A stretch of 61,637 bases of DNA, from positions 442,201 through 503,837 of the forward strand of contig NZ_FONT01000002.1 in NCBI RefSeq assembly GCF_900113025.1, read 5' to 3'. Under the pieces are notes generated by a model, which saw only the letters and a program-made list of their open reading frames with translations, made no database searches and was not told the origin of the DNA. Below, in pieces: positions 24,149-34,153 of this stretch. The position numbers were made by a program, and so were the translations under genes. Position 1 is the stretch's first letter. The number at the start of each line of letters is the position of its first letter. Origin of the DNA: Alteribacillus iranensis. Lineage in GTDB: Bacteria; Bacillota; Bacilli; Bacillales; Marinococcaceae.

Positions 24149-26056
24149 CTAGTTCGCTTTTGTATGTTCCACATTCAACTTTTTCCATAATGTCGTTCGA
24201 CTCACTCCGAGGATATTCGCGATTTGTTGTTTGTTGCCGTCAAACCGTTCATCCAATTGTTGAATAATGTCTTTTTCCATTTCTTTCATCGCCCCGATCT
24301 TCACTTGAAGATGGTCGTCATCCATAGAGGCTGCGGTGCCTGACTGTGGCTGAGGTTGCTGCGAGTGGTTAAAAATAAAGTCTTCTGAGTTTAGAACAGA
24401 GCTGCTCGCTAAAATCTGCATGCGCTCTACTACGTTTTCAAGCTCGCGAATATTTCCAGGCCAGTGATAGGCCATGAGTTTATCCCACATGGAGTTACTG
24501 ACTTGCAGCGGCTGATCGCTTTTCTTTTTCCAAATAAACGTAATAAGATCCGGTATATCATCTTTGCGCTTTCGAAGCGGTGGAACGTTCACTTGTAAAA
24601 TATTTAAACGATAATAGAGATCTTCGCGAAATTCATGGGCCGCGATGGATTCAAATAAATTTTTATTGGTCGCTGAAATGACGCGCACGTCAACCGGAAT
24701 AATTTTTTGACCGCCGACTCTCATTACTTCTTTCTCCTGCAGCACACGAAGCAATCTCGTCTGCAGCTCGACAGGAAGCTCGCCGATCTCATCCAAAAAC
24801 AGGGTTCCTTGGTGAGCCATCTCAAACAAGCCAGACTTTCCGCCTTTCTTCGCGCCTGTGAAAGACCCTTCTTCGTAGCCGAAAAGCTCACTTTCTAACA
24901 AGTTGGACGGGAGGGCCGCACAGTTTATCGCAATAAATGGACCGTCACGGCGTGTGCTGGCGTTGTGAATGCTTTGCGCAAACAGTTCTTTTCCCGTCCC
25001 GCTTTCTCCTTGAATTAACACCGCGCACTCGGATTTACTGTATTCATTTGCGATTTGCACCGTCCCTTTCATAAGACTGCTTGTATAAATAATATCCTCG
25101 AACGTATGCTTCGCGTAGAAACGGCGGTGATGCAAGCGACTTCGCACTTCCGAGTTTAAATCCATCAATTGGTCAATTTCCTGGAACGTAATAACGATGC
25201 TGTTTTCAAACGAAGCGAGCGGGATCCGATTAATGACGTATCTCTTTTCACCAAGGGTGATGATGCCTCGGCTGACTGTCTCTCCATGTCCCCACACTTT
25301 TCGTACATAAGGATGCGTCGACTTTTCAATATAACGCCCTAATATATTTTCTTTTTTAATCCCCAAGACATCCCGGGCAATGTCGTTGTAAACAATCACT
25401 TTCCCGGAGGCGTTCGTTGCAATGACTCCGTCGAAAGCATTGGAAATAATCGTCTCCAAGTGTGCCTGATGGAGCTTTTCCTTTTTGTACAAATCAGATA
25501 ATTCATGTGCTCGTTTTAACGCGTCTGCGATTGCTAAATCACTTGAATTCACAATGAATGCTTTCATGCCTTTTTTCGTCGCAGAACGCGCGACACATTG
25601 AGCAGTGCCGACTAACACGGGTTCCCGGTCGGTATCCATATTATTTAAATGTTCTGTAATTTCTTTTTCGTCCTGATATTGCTTTAAATCAATCGTAATG
25701 TCTAACATATCTTCCATAAAAGAGAGGTCGGTCATAGGCTCGTGATCATAATGATCAATAAACGTAATATGAGAGGATACGTCCTTCGCTTGCTTAAATA
25801 CTTTCAACAAATCGTAATTCGTAAACGTCACTTTTACGACAGGGATGTCTAATTTCTCCTCCAAAAAGGTCGCCGTCGCTCCTCGTGCCACAATTACATT
25901 TACCCCATGGTTTTCAATCAACTTACGAGCGTTGTATAGCCCCCGGTTTAAAGCTCCTTCCCCAATCTCAATCGGGATATTCCATTCGGCAGCGCTTTTC
26001 TTCACACTTTCCGTGAAGGCAGCATACGGTGAAATCACTCCAATACCCATTTGCAA
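24149..26056 (-). CDS. Sigma-54-dependent activator (PrpR_N, PAS, AAA+, Fis)
   Basis: The 635-residue regulator has an N-terminal PrpR_N sensor (about 1-185) with [20 protein letters not shown], then a PAS domain (about 195-305, [20 protein letters not shown]). The AAA+ domain (about 330-560) shows Walker A GESGTGKE, the sigma-54-contacting loop GSFTGA (GAFTGA variant), Walker [10 protein letters not shown] and arginine-finger region [14 protein letters not shown] Fis-type HTH ([20 protein letters not shown]) ends the protein. PrpR_N proteins sense small acyl metabolites such as 2-methylcitrate. It most likely switches on the operon starting at 23940 from the -24/-12 promoter. AGGAGG lies upstream of the ATG. 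Confidence 0.93.
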   Translation of the reverse strand: MQMGIGVISPYAAFTESVKKSAAEWNIPIEIGEGALNRGLYNARKLIENHGVNVIVARGATATFLEEKLDIPVVKVTFTNYDLLKVFKQAKDVSSHITFIDHYDHEPMTDLSFMEDMLDITIDLKQYQDEKEITEHLNNMDTDREPVLVGTAQCVARSATKKGMKAFIVNSSDLAIADALKRAHELSDLYKKEKLHQAHLETIISNAFDGVIATNASGKVIVYNDIARDVLGIKKENILGRYIEKSTHPYVRKVWGHGETVSRGIITLGEKRYVINRIPLASFENSIVITFQEIDQLMDLNSEVRSRLHHRRFYAKHTFEDIIYTSSLMKGTVQIANEYSKSECAVLIQGESGTGKELFAQSIHNASTRRDGPFIAINCAALPSNLLESELFGYEEGSFTGAKKGGKSGLFEMAHQGTLFLDEIGELPVELQTRLLRVLQEKEVMRVGGQKIIPVDVRVISATNKNLFESIAAHEFREDLYYRLNILQVNVPPLRKRKDDIPDLITFIWKKKSDQPLQVSNSMWDKLMAYHWPGNIRELENVVERMQILASSSVLNSEDFIFNHSQQPQPQSGTAASMDDDHLQVKIGAMKEMEKDIIQQLDERFDGNKQQIANILGVSRTTLWKKLNVEHTKAN

Positions 26057-26106
26057 AACCTCCTCTTCCCTTAAGTATATACTATAAAGTCAAGTTGGCT
26101 TTTCTA

Positions 26107-27642
26107 CTAATCACTTAAAGGACTATACAAATATTCATAGCCTAATAGGGCAATGTCTAACGCTAACCGTTTATGGTAATCAAAAAAATCAGACCCAAGA
26201 ATGTCTTCGATTTTTCGCAGTCGATGATACAACGTTTGTCTAACGATGAACAGCTCTTTTGCTGTCTCTTGCTTGTTTCCGTTTGAGCGCAGGTACACTT
26301 TTAACGTTCGTAACAGCTGGCTGTTTTTTCGCTCATCATATTGAATAAGGCCCTGTAAGTATTCCTGCACGTAGGACTCCAAGTAATGGTTATTATCCAT
26401 ATGATAAACGATACGATGAATATGAAGGTCATCATAAAAGGGAGAAATCGAGCTGCCAAACCGCCTATGAATCGCCAAGACCATTTGGGCGCTTTGATAG
26501 CTGAAACGAAGCTTGTTTAATTGGTTCTGAGGCTGACCGATCGCGTAAGTATCCAGGATTCTGTCTTCTTTTAGGATTTCAAAAACTTCCCTAATACTGT
26601 CATAAAGCTGAGGAGTAGGTACGTCTTTTCTAATTAATAATAAATAGACTGTTTGCTGTTGATACGGAGTCGTGATTAAGGTAAAGTCCCGATCTTCAAA
26701 TAAAGAGCGGGTAATCATGGTGTTTCCTATCATCGTCGTTGTATCATTGTTCCGGTGTCCCAAGCAAACAATTAACGAGGAAAAGGTATCATCCGGGTAC
26801 ATAGATTGTAACTGCAAACGGATGTCATCTTCCTTGTAGTCCCCTGTCAACCAGCGCTGCAGCCACATTTCTTCTTTCCTGCTTTTCCTTTCTTCGACAT
26901 ACATCGACCGCATTAATTCTTGCGCGAGCGCAATTTCTACCCGGTCCGTAGCCAAGCGCTGAAATTCATCGAATTCCTTCTCTGAATACACCGTCAAATG
27001 AGCAATCGTATGGTTCATCACTTTAATAGACCTTGTTTCGGTCGCCATCGTTTGTTTTTTCGCATCACTTATTTTAGCAGGGAAACGAAGCGGTTCGCCT
27101 TGCTTCGGCTCAAACAACAGGGACAACCCTGTGAATTGATAAAACTCTTTCAGAAGAGAAATGTGATCTTTCCCTGACAGAAGAGAATCATTTAAAAGCG
27201 CGGATAATCGTTCTAATTCGGTTACCATTTTGTGGTGATAATTCAAAAAAATAGCATAATGGTCCTGTGTAATGTCAATATACCGTACTTCCTCATAAAA
27301 CAATACTAATGGAAAATCATTGTCTTTCGCTAATTGAATGGCGGCTTCCGGCAGCTGTTTTGTATAGGTCACCAGTTCTACACAAAGCCCGGCACACTGA
27401 CTGTCAATCAGCTGACGCAGAAAAGAGAGACATATTTCATCATCCTCTTTCCAACCGAGCCCCGTAGACAGAATGAGTTCTCCCCCATTCAGCAAATGTT
27501 CCACGTTTGTCGAGTCCATGATATGTACCCATGTGACATCTCTCTGTAATGCCGAGGGACTGGCGATGACTTCTGCCTTTTTAAAAAAAGGGCGTTTTAA
27601 AAAATCGCCGACCGTAATACGTTGTAAGTTCACTTTTGCCAA
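26107..27642 (-). CDS. PucR family transcriptional regulator
   Basis: The 511-residue protein has the N-terminal PucR domain (about 8-125, ITVGDFLKRPFFKKAEVIAS, VEHLLNGGELILSTG). A middle GGDEF-like/CdaR region follows, then the C-terminal PucR HTH (NKQETAKELFIVRQTLYHRLRKIEDILG). B. subtilis PucR governs purine (allantoin, urate) use; other members govern amino acid or GABA catabolism. Here it lies between the sigma-54 activator, 50 bases downstream, and an NCS1 permease upstream. All three point the same way. Its likely target is the NCS1 permease gene, by analogy to pucI. A GGAGGAGCT site precedes the start. Confidence 0.88.
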   Translation of the reverse strand: MAKVNLQRITVGDFLKRPFFKKAEVIASPSALQRDVTWVHIMDSTNVEHLLNGGELILSTGLGWKEDDEICLSFLRQLIDSQCAGLCVELVTYTKQLPEAAIQLAKDNDFPLVLFYEEVRYIDITQDHYAIFLNYHHKMVTELERLSALLNDSLLSGKDHISLLKEFYQFTGLSLLFEPKQGEPLRFPAKISDAKKQTMATETRSIKVMNHTIAHLTVYSEKEFDEFQRLATDRVEIALAQELMRSMYVEERKSRKEEMWLQRWLTGDYKEDDIRLQLQSMYPDDTFSSLIVCLGHRNNDTTTMIGNTMITRSLFEDRDFTLITTPYQQQTVYLLLIRKDVPTPQLYDSIREVFEILKEDRILDTYAIGQPQNQLNKLRFSYQSAQMVLAIHRRFGSSISPFYDDLHIHRIVYHMDNNHYLESYVQEYLQGLIQYDERKNSQLLRTLKVYLRSNGNKQETAKELFIVRQTLYHRLRKIEDILGSDFFDYHKRLALDIALLGYEYLYSPLSD

Positions 27643-28045
27643 TCCAGCTCCTCCTTCCGATACAGAGGCGGGGATCCTGAATCTTCCGAATGTTATTCAC
27701 ATCTTTTGTCCTAATTCGAAATCCCTGTTTATCATCTAGTTGTCATTAATGATAGTCGATCCGGCCCTTTTTCGCAACTAAGAGAATCTAAGAGATAGGA
27801 CAAACTCACACCATCCGAGGGAAAAATGCTTCCGACCTTCAATAGTGGTAGACTTTCTCCCCATAGGCCCGGGAAGGAAACAGTAGGACGAGAAAAAACA
27901 CGAAAACCCCTGCGTCCGCATTTGCGGGAAGGGCGGACTTTTTCATCACACAAAGGGGGGAGACTTACAGCAAAGGACCCGTCATCACTTGTAGCGATGG
28001 ATCATCAGATTGGAGCGAGACCGCTACCCTTTATCGAAAAAGACA
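27643..28045. other. Gene-free stretch between NCS1 permease and PucR gene
   Basis: I see no convincing gene here. One GC-rich hairpin (GTCCGC...GGCGGAC followed by TTTTTC, about 27914-27943) faces the plus strand with no plus-strand gene ahead of it. Promoter and operator sequences of the PucR gene must lie near 27650-27760, but no clear palindrome stands out. Confidence 0.5.
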
Positions 28046-28047
28046 AA

Positions 28048-28080
28048 AAAAGAACCTCGGCTATAATTAACCAAGGTTCC
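28048..28080 (-). terminator. Terminator of the NCS1 permease gene
   Basis: On the minus strand GAACCTTGG-ttaattatag-CCGAGGTTC is a nine-pair stem followed by TTTTTTTG. It lies 16 bases past the permease stop codon. Confidence 0.88.
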
Positions 28081-28095
28081 GATATCATTCCTATG

Positions 28096-29568
28096 TTAGA
28101 CGCTCGCAATGTTGTCTTTCTCCGAATCATCTTTCTCATCAATGACCCAGTCTTTTCCTACAGTAAGGGCCAAATACTTCTCGTCATCCGGATCTTCCAC
28201 TTCAGCTTGCTTAAATTTCCTAAAGTACCAGTGCTTCGCAAGGAAATAATAAGCGATAGCGCTTACAAAGAAACCAACGAAGAAAGAGTAATTCACAAAA
28301 ATAAGAGCGAGTCCTCCTCCAAGAATCCAGGAGATGTAGCCGGCGAGGTTCACGCCATTGTTATATCGGTATTGCCCTTCGCTCCGATACAAGTCAGGAA
28401 CATTCACGCGTCTCTTCCGTATAATATAATAATCTACAATAAGGATCCCGATGACACCGGATAAAATCGCTCCGCTATAAAGAAGGAATGGACTCAGCAC
28501 ACTAAACAAAGCCCATGGCTGAGCAAGTGTACCAACGATACCGGCGATGACAACACCAACGTAGAAAGGCACTTTCGGTCCGCCTACATTGGAAAAGATC
28601 GTGGCAGCCGGCACTACGTTTGCGGCTGTGTTTGTAGACCATTGAGCGAGAATAATCATTAAGAGTAGAATGGCGAGCACTAGTCCAGATGCAGACTCTT
28701 GTAAGGCTACGACCGGATCATAGTTTCCTAATGCGATATAAGAAACGCCACCGATGGCTACCATAAATGTCTGAACAATAGGCATTGTAATGAGAGTACC
28801 TACAATGGTGCCTTTGTTACGCTTGAACCAGTTTCTTTCATGCTTCGGTCCTTTAATAAACCGTGATATGGATGGGATGTCATTTCCTAGCGTTGACCAG
28901 AACCCTAATACGGCTAAAATAACAAGCATAAAACCATTAAACACTTCTACCCCTGTAGTGGCTGGAGCTTCCACAGCTTCGATACTCCATACATTCGTGC
29001 CATTACTTGCTGCCTGCCCGGATAATACATAATAAATCCAAATGGAAATAAGAATAATGATCGGCGCCGCAACGTCCGCAAAACGTTCAATCGCTTTAAT
29101 ACCAATGGCCGTGTTGATGATTTGAACAGTAGCAAAAATGGCGAAACAGAGTACCCAATTATCAAATCCTGTTAAGATATTCAATATCCCATTCATGGCG
29201 GTGGAGCCAAAATAGGTATTAATACCAAACCAAATCGAAGCGGTTATCGCACGGACGATAGACGGGATATGCGTTCCTGAAGTTCCAAAAGGTGCCCGCA
29301 TATAGACCGGAAACGACAGACCGTGTTCTACACCAATATCTCCTACTATCGTAATGACAAGGCCAATAAGAAAACAGCCGATTAGAGAAGCGACAATAAC
29401 CCATCCGAGAGGAAGAGTGACAACGCCATCGCCTCCCATCGCAAATGCCGCAAGTACAACTGCCATCCCAACCCACATGATGGCAAAACCGAATGTACCG
29501 ATATTCCGTTCTGCGCTTCCAATCGGAAACAAGTCTGGTGATCTTAACCGTTGATCTTTATTTTCCAT
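28096..29568 (-). CDS. NCS1 family nucleobase/allantoin permease
   Basis: The 490-residue transporter with about twelve membrane segments belongs to the nucleobase-cation-symport-1 family. It starts RSPDLFPIGSAERNIGTFGF. It has the family motif VYMRAPFGTSGTHIPSIVRAITASIWFGI split over segment 3, and LAQWSTNTAANVVPAA near residue 310, the region that binds substrate and Na+. The length and the PucR gene next door favour a PucI-like allantoin or related purine-derivative permease, though cytosine, uracil or hydantoin cannot be excluded. The ribosome site GGGAGGGATAGT is strong. No allantoinase or ureide enzymes are in this window, so the rest of the pathway must lie elsewhere. Confidence 0.87.
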   Translation of the reverse strand: MENKDQRLRSPDLFPIGSAERNIGTFGFAIMWVGMAVVLAAFAMGGDGVVTLPLGWVIVASLIGCFLIGLVITIVGDIGVEHGLSFPVYMRAPFGTSGTHIPSIVRAITASIWFGINTYFGSTAMNGILNILTGFDNWVLCFAIFATVQIINTAIGIKAIERFADVAAPIIILISIWIYYVLSGQAASNGTNVWSIEAVEAPATTGVEVFNGFMLVILAVLGFWSTLGNDIPSISRFIKGPKHERNWFKRNKGTIVGTLITMPIVQTFMVAIGGVSYIALGNYDPVVALQESASGLVLAILLLMIILAQWSTNTAANVVPAATIFSNVGGPKVPFYVGVVIAGIVGTLAQPWALFSVLSPFLLYSGAILSGVIGILIVDYYIIRKRRVNVPDLYRSEGQYRYNNGVNLAGYISWILGGGLALIFVNYSFFVGFFVSAIAYYFLAKHWYFRKFKQAEVEDPDDEKYLALTVGKDWVIDEKDDSEKDNIASV

Positions 29569-29803
29569 ACTATCCCTCCCGATTATATTTTTTGTATGTT
29601 CCCCTATCCTCCTTTACTCCCTTTTTAGGGATTACTTTAACTATACCTTATTTTGTATTTTCTGAAATCTTACACTCTGTCAACTCATTCGTTGAAATAG
29701 TTTTACTTTTCGCAACAAATATTGTCCTATTCTTATATTCATTGATAGTCTAATATTAAACTTGAGGATATAAACGGGAGGTTGCGCACGGTAAAAAGGT
29801 CAT

Positions 29804-30019
29804 TTATTTATGGTTATTTTTTATAATTATTGACCTTCGGCGAATCTGCGAGTTCTGTTCGTTCACTACATATGACGCGTAAGGGGGTATGATTGGCTTG
29901 TATACCTGTGAGGAAGGGAAGTATCCGCCTGTAGTAAAATTAAACAGTTCCCAGAGTAAATCAAGTCGTCCAATGATAGACAAACCAATAATAGGGCTAG
30001 TATTACATATTGCTATCAT
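29804..30019 (-). pseudogene. Truncated DUF3368 (PIN-like) toxin fragment
   Basis: The first 27 residues, MIAICNTSPIIGLSIIGRLD then LLWELF, match the start of DUF3368/PIN-domain toxins, including the first catalytic Asp position, here Asn (CNTSP instead of the usual SDTSP). After residue 27 the similarity stops and an unrelated 44-residue tail follows. Intact family members have about 150 residues. It overlaps the upstream UPF0175 gene by four bases, the normal toxin-antitoxin arrangement, so this is a dead toxin with the remaining domain deleted. The Asp-to-Asn change would itself disarm the nuclease. Confidence 0.75.
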
Positions 30020-30318
30020 TTTGTTTGTCTACCATCTTCTTTTAGTATCCATTCAATTGTTTCGTCATCCTGTTCTTTATGTTCCTTTGTGTACTCTGCC
30101 CAATGAATATTGTGATCCATTAAGATTTGAATAAAATCTGATAAGCTTTTCCCGCAAAGTTCGGCTGCACGCGCCAGTGTTAATTTTTTTGCAGTAAATA
30201 AATATATGGCTAGTGACAAATTAACATCCTCGTCAATCGAATGCACATTTTTCCCTTTTAAAAACGGTAAGAACTCAGGATTTATTCCAACTCTTGCTTT
30301 TGAGTCTTCCATTGCCAA
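30016..30318 (-). CDS. UPF0175 family antitoxin
   Basis: The protein of about 100 residues contains DVNLSLAIYLFTAKKLTLAR with AAELCGKSLSDFIQILMDHN, the helix-turn-helix-like core of UPF0175 antitoxins that pair with PIN/DUF3368 toxins. The start is uncertain. GAGAGGG lies nine bases before the TTG at 30318, which I use. ATG at 30327 touches that site directly and ATG at 30312 is 15 bases away. The toxin gene that follows by a four-base overlap is truncated, so the antitoxin is orphaned. It may still repress its own promoter or neutralise a related toxin elsewhere. Confidence 0.78.
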   Translation of the reverse strand: MAMEDSKARVGINPEFLPFLKGKNVHSIDEDVNLSLAIYLFTAKKLTLARAAELCGKSLSDFIQILMDHNIHWAEYTKEHKEQDDETIEWILKEDGRQTK

Positions 30319-30495
30319 TGGTATCATCCCTCTCTTATCCAGGTAACTTCATTATAACATTTATGTTTGATAACAGAAGGTAGTATAATAATTGCCTTGG
30401 CATTATAAGTAAAAACCGAGCACCATCTATAACGCCCGATTTGCGCCTATGGAGTTGAATAAGCTTGTTCTAAATTCTTTCCAAAATATCAATAA

Positions 30496-30536
30496 AAATA
30501 GGAGTACGAAACGCTATGCGATTGGTACTCCTATTT
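30496..30536 (-). terminator. Terminator of the GlsB-like gene
   Basis: AAATAGGAGTAC and GTACTCCTATTT are perfect 12-base arms around a 17-base loop. On the minus strand TTTTTATT follows, 72 bases past the GlsB stop. Confidence 0.88.
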
Positions 30537-30608
30537 GGTGTATGATTACTATTTTCTCATCTAGAACATCATTCATTCCTCTCCTGCAGTCTTCTTTCTG
30601 TACGCTTA

Positions 30609-30866
30609 TTATTGGCGGATTACACGTAATATTAAGCTTAAAATGACGATGAAAATGATGGCGCCGACGAGGGCAGGTACGATGGCAATACCTCCAACGG
30701 CCGGTCCCCAACTGCCAAACAGGCTGCCTCCGATCCAAGACCCGATAATACCGGCAACAATATTACCAATGATACCACCGGGTATGTCTTTCCCAAGGAT
30801 AAGGCCGGCAATCCAGCCAATAATACCACCAATAATTAAAAATAGAATAAATCCCATTCTATCCAC
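30609..30866 (-). CDS. GlsB/YeaQ/YmgE family membrane protein
   Basis: The 85-residue, very hydrophobic protein has three membrane segments. Its glycine-rich repeats (IIGGIIGWIAGLILGKDIPG, GIIGNIVAGIIGSWIGGSLFG) are diagnostic of the transglycosylase-associated/GlsB stress family. Members are linked to cell-envelope stress in Gram-positive bacteria, but the mechanism is unknown. GGAGAGGTGGATAGA precedes the ATG at 30866. About 70 bases upstream on the minus strand GATTGA-N14-GGGAAA loosely resembles a SigB promoter, which would suit a general-stress gene but is a weak match. It is monocistronic with a strong terminator. Confidence 0.88.
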   Translation of the reverse strand: MDRMGFILFLIIGGIIGWIAGLILGKDIPGGIIGNIVAGIIGSWIGGSLFGSWGPAVGGIAIVPALVGAIIFIVILSLILRVIRQ

Positions 30867-31101
30867 CTCTCCTTCTTGAGTTTGGTCTACGGATAGGTTT
30901 CCCTGCCTGCTTTGTTTTCAATCCTCCTCTTTGTTATTGCTGGGCTCCTGTTGTCGGGGGAACCGGTTGGATAGATAGACAGATAGTGAATTGACCACAA
31001 GTCAACATGCTCATTCGCACACTTTCTTTATCTCTATGCGTATCCTAACGAAAACATTTCTTAAGGATTCTTTTTGTCCCCATCTGCAGAAACCAACATC
31101 A

Positions 31102-31146
31102 AAAAACGTCTCCACTCGCTGCAATGGCGAGACAGGAGACGTTTTT
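31102..31146 (-). terminator. Terminator after the tcaA-like pseudogene
   Basis: AAAAACGTCTCC and GGAGACGTTTTT are perfect 12-base arms with a smaller CTCGC/GCGAG stem in the loop. It lies just past the pseudogene stop and can act on both strands. Confidence 0.88.
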
Positions 31147-31154
31147 CTGATTGG

Positions 31155-32279
31155 TTAGTGAATATCTTCGGAGCGCAATTCTTCAAGCTCGAGCAGCTCG
31201 TGAATAAAGAGCTCCCCATTTTTTTCAGTCACTTTAAACGTGGACAAGAATTCTTTGTATGTCGCTGTGCCGTCGTTGTAGAAAATATTATACGCATCCT
31301 CAACGACAACATGGTAGGAATCTCCGTTGTTTTGAACGTCATGAACGGTCGTGTACACGAGATCTTCGGTGATTCCTTTCTCGACGATGTAATCGATATA
31401 TTCACTGGATTCTTTGTATGTTTTTCCCATCGGATCATGGAAATGTTTGACCATGTCAAAGCTTCCGACATTCATCGCTTCTACGGAATAGTGCAGGTAG
31501 TTTTCCGTAAATTGGGCCACGTCACTCTCTGTAAAAGAAACGGCTGCTTCTTCTACCGGTAATTCTTCCACCGCTGGCGCTTCTTCCTGCGTCGGCGGCT
31601 CAGATCCTTCGGCATAAGCCGGCTCTTCTTCCTTCTTTTCTACTTCCGGAAACTCGAGCCAGATGGAGTCATCATTCTGTAACACGACTTCATTCGATTC
31701 TAATCTGCCGGCGTCCGGAGAATGATAGACAGCGGAAACAGTGACAGACCCGTCTTTCATCATCGGACCGAGCGTATCTGCATTTGCTAAAGTTACTCCT
31801 GTGTCTTTTCCATTAACATACACGCGAGCATCCGGCTGATCTCCATCTACGTATAGAAGATTGGCATCAAACGACACGGACTCATACAGCTCATTGTTAC
31901 GAGCAGCGCTGAAATCTGGCTGAAAAGATACTTCTCCGTCGCTGTATTCTGTTTCAAACGACGCGGTTCCTTCCCACTGACCCGGGTAAAAACGTCCTAT
32001 TTTTTCTTCCTTATCCGCCTCTTTGACAGTCTACTCTTCCTCCATTAACGTGACATTTGTATCTTTCACGTTGCTTGTGACATAGATATCAAATGGGACA
32101 GCTTGGACTTCATATTGTTTATATAGAAAGCCAGCGACTCTCCCGGATTGTTTCACGTGTAACACTGTATTATCGTTCCATGTAAGCTCCGCCTGCTGAA
32201 TACTTTTAGAGGCCTTCGTTGTAAAGTCGCGGATGTCCGTTTCATTAAAATGCTTAATTTTTGTACATTTCCTCGCCAT
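31155..32279 (-). pseudogene. TcaA-family membrane-associated protein, broken by an in-frame TAG
   Basis: Two open frames lie in the same phase. The first (32279-32031, 82 codons) has the TcaA-type segment VPFDIYVTSNVKDTNVTL and ends in TAG at 32031-32033. The second continues without shift: TVKEADKEEKIGRFYPGQWEG, a second TcaA-type repeat (LYVDGDQPDARVYVNGKDTG), an acidic linker and a C-terminal NTF2-like domain (SDVAQFTENYLHYSVEAMNV to LSTFKVTEKNGELFIHELLE). TcaA proteins (teicoplanin resistance associated in Staphylococcus) also have an N-terminal zinc ribbon and membrane segment, both missing here because a TAA lies just upstream. So it is 5'-truncated and has an amber stop. A sequencing error could explain the stop but not the truncation. 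Confidence 0.75.
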
Positions 32280-32411
32280 CTTTTAAGCCTTTTGACTCAT
32301 GAAAACAAGGCCAGGCGGCAGCTTCATGATGGCATGTATGAAAGGCCCACAGAGGGTACTTACTGGCGCGGAGAGGGTGAAGCGTTTCGCTCCGTTCTAG
32401 GAGAATAATAA

Positions 32412-32441
32412 AAGGACTTCCGCTTCATTTCGGAAGTCCTT
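32412..32441 (-). terminator. Terminator of nhaC
   Basis: AAGGACTTCCG-cttcattt-CGGAAGTCCTT is an 11-base perfect stem followed on the minus strand by TTATTATTC. It lies 15 bases past the NhaC stop codon. Confidence 0.85.
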
Positions 32442-32455
32442 ATCATGTTGAATTG

Positions 32456-33982
32456 TTAATTATAAAAAGATCGCCGTCCGAAGAAACGGAACAGAAACGT
32501 TTGGAGTACAATCCCAATAAGAAGGAGCACGATCACACTGCCGATAAATGCGGAAAGAATGTACAACAATCCGGCAACAGATGCGGTAACGAGCGCATAT
32601 GGAATTTGAGTTGTCACGTGTGCAATGTGGTCGGATCCAGCGAAAATAGATGCCATGACGGTCGTATCGGAAATAGGAGAAATGTGATCTCCAAAAATGG
32701 CTCCGGCAAATATGGCTCCAATCACAATCGGGATAAATTCAACACCGCTAATCGTAAATGCGAGAGGTACGGCAATAGGGGTGAGAATAGTCATCGTGCC
32801 CCAAGACGTCCCGGTAGCAAATGAAATAAACATGGCAATGACGAAAATTAGCAGCGGCAATAAGCTTGTTGTCATCCAACCTTCTGTCAAACGTACGACG
32901 AATTCTGCGGTCCCGAGACTGTCCACTACCGCTCCAATGGACCAAGCCAGTACCATAATAATCAATGCCGGCAGCATCGTACGAATTCCTGCAAGAACGG
33001 TTTCTTCACATTCTTTTAACGACATTCCCCTCCGGAGGCCAATGATAAAACCGACCAATGTCATCGCAAATGCAGCCCACGTCAGTGCCACGGACACATC
33101 TGTGTTTTCCAGCGCTTCCATGAGGGACAATCCTTCCATGCCGCCCCCGGTGTACCACAATCCAAAGACCCCAACGACAATTAATGTAACGAGAGGAAGA
33201 ACGAAATACCAGACAGATGCTTTCTGTTCCGACTCAAACGGCTCCCCGAGGTCATGCTCTACCGAAGACAAAGGAACAGCTTCGTCGTCCACCAGCTTCC
33301 CTGTTTCTCGTGCCCGTTTTTCCGCTTTTGCCATCGGCCCGAAATCTTTCCCTAAGATTACTGTCAACACAGCAAGCAACGAAAGAATCGCGTAAAAATT
33401 CCACGGGATCGATTGAAGGAACATCGCATACGGCTGCACATCCGTCAAACTAAGCGACGCAAAAGAAGCTGCAATCAAAGCGACTTGAAATCCGATCCAG
33501 TCGGAAACCGGTCCAATCGTCGCCATCGGTGCTGCTGTAGCATCGAGCACGTAAGCGAGTTTTTCCCGAGACACTCGGTACCTTGCATTCAAATCTTTCG
33601 ATGCGTTCCCAACAATCACCGAATTGACGTAGTCGTTAAAAAATATGAGAATACCAAGAATATACGCAAACAGTAAGGATCGTTTTCCATTCGTAATTCT
33701 TTTTTCAAACGTCTTAATCAGTGCTTCGGTCCCACCGGTTTTAAATAATAGAGCGGCACCGGCCCCAAGAAAAGCAATCAATACGAGAAACCTTGCATTC
33801 CACGGGTCAATCATGACATCTTTCATCCACGTAAACGTTTCTGCTACGGCTCCAAATGGATTCCCATTCGCTGCGATCAAGCCGCCCACCCAAATACTAA
33901 GAAACAATGATAACAACACACGCCTCGTCACAATCGCGAGTACTACAGCAACAAGCGGAGGTACAATAGAAAGAACATCCAA
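32456..33982 (-). CDS. nhaC: NhaC family Na+/H+ antiporter
   Basis: The 508-residue protein with about eleven membrane segments exports Na+ in exchange for H+, important for pH and salt homeostasis in alkaliphiles and halophiles. Family features are FFNDYVNSVIVGNASKDL near residue 115, ATAAPMATIGPVSDWIGFQ around 150, and the C-terminal FATGTSWGTMTILTPIAVP followed by FGDHISPISDTTVMASIFAG, the most conserved NhaC block. A charged cytoplasmic loop covers about 210-245. AAGGAGGAAAGG is upstream of the ATG. It is monocistronic with its own terminator. Some relatives move lysine, tyrosine or malate instead of Na+ alone, so the ion specificity is by homology only. Confidence 0.87.
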   Translation of the reverse strand: MDVLSIVPPLVAVVLAIVTRRVLLSLFLSIWVGGLIAANGNPFGAVAETFTWMKDVMIDPWNARFLVLIAFLGAGAALLFKTGGTEALIKTFEKRITNGKRSLLFAYILGILIFFNDYVNSVIVGNASKDLNARYRVSREKLAYVLDATAAPMATIGPVSDWIGFQVALIAASFASLSLTDVQPYAMFLQSIPWNFYAILSLLAVLTVILGKDFGPMAKAEKRARETGKLVDDEAVPLSSVEHDLGEPFESEQKASVWYFVLPLVTLIVVGVFGLWYTGGGMEGLSLMEALENTDVSVALTWAAFAMTLVGFIIGLRRGMSLKECEETVLAGIRTMLPALIIMVLAWSIGAVVDSLGTAEFVVRLTEGWMTTSLLPLLIFVIAMFISFATGTSWGTMTILTPIAVPLAFTISGVEFIPIVIGAIFAGAIFGDHISPISDTTVMASIFAGSDHIAHVTTQIPYALVTASVAGLLYILSAFIGSVIVLLLIGIVLQTFLFRFFGRRSFYN

Positions 33983-34153
33983 GTCCTTTCCTCCTTTCTT
34001 TTGCTAAGTTCACCCAGCCTCCTTGAAACATGTAGCCTTTTCTTGCTATTACCACTGTATGCTCGGGCGTTAGCGCTTATGTTTGCTTGTGGTGCCAGGA
34101 CGGGCTGTCATTCTGGATACGTTTTACAAGTTTGCATGACCTCTTTTCCAAGT

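Noticed and set aside
24707-24898. Plus-strand frame inside the sigma-54 activator gene
   Set aside because: It is the shadow of a well-supported AAA+ coding frame; the same holds for most other opposite-strand frames in the window.
29569-29803. Purine riboswitch ahead of the NCS1 permease
   Set aside because: I could not find the conserved junction and loop sequences of the purine aptamer in the 235 bases upstream.
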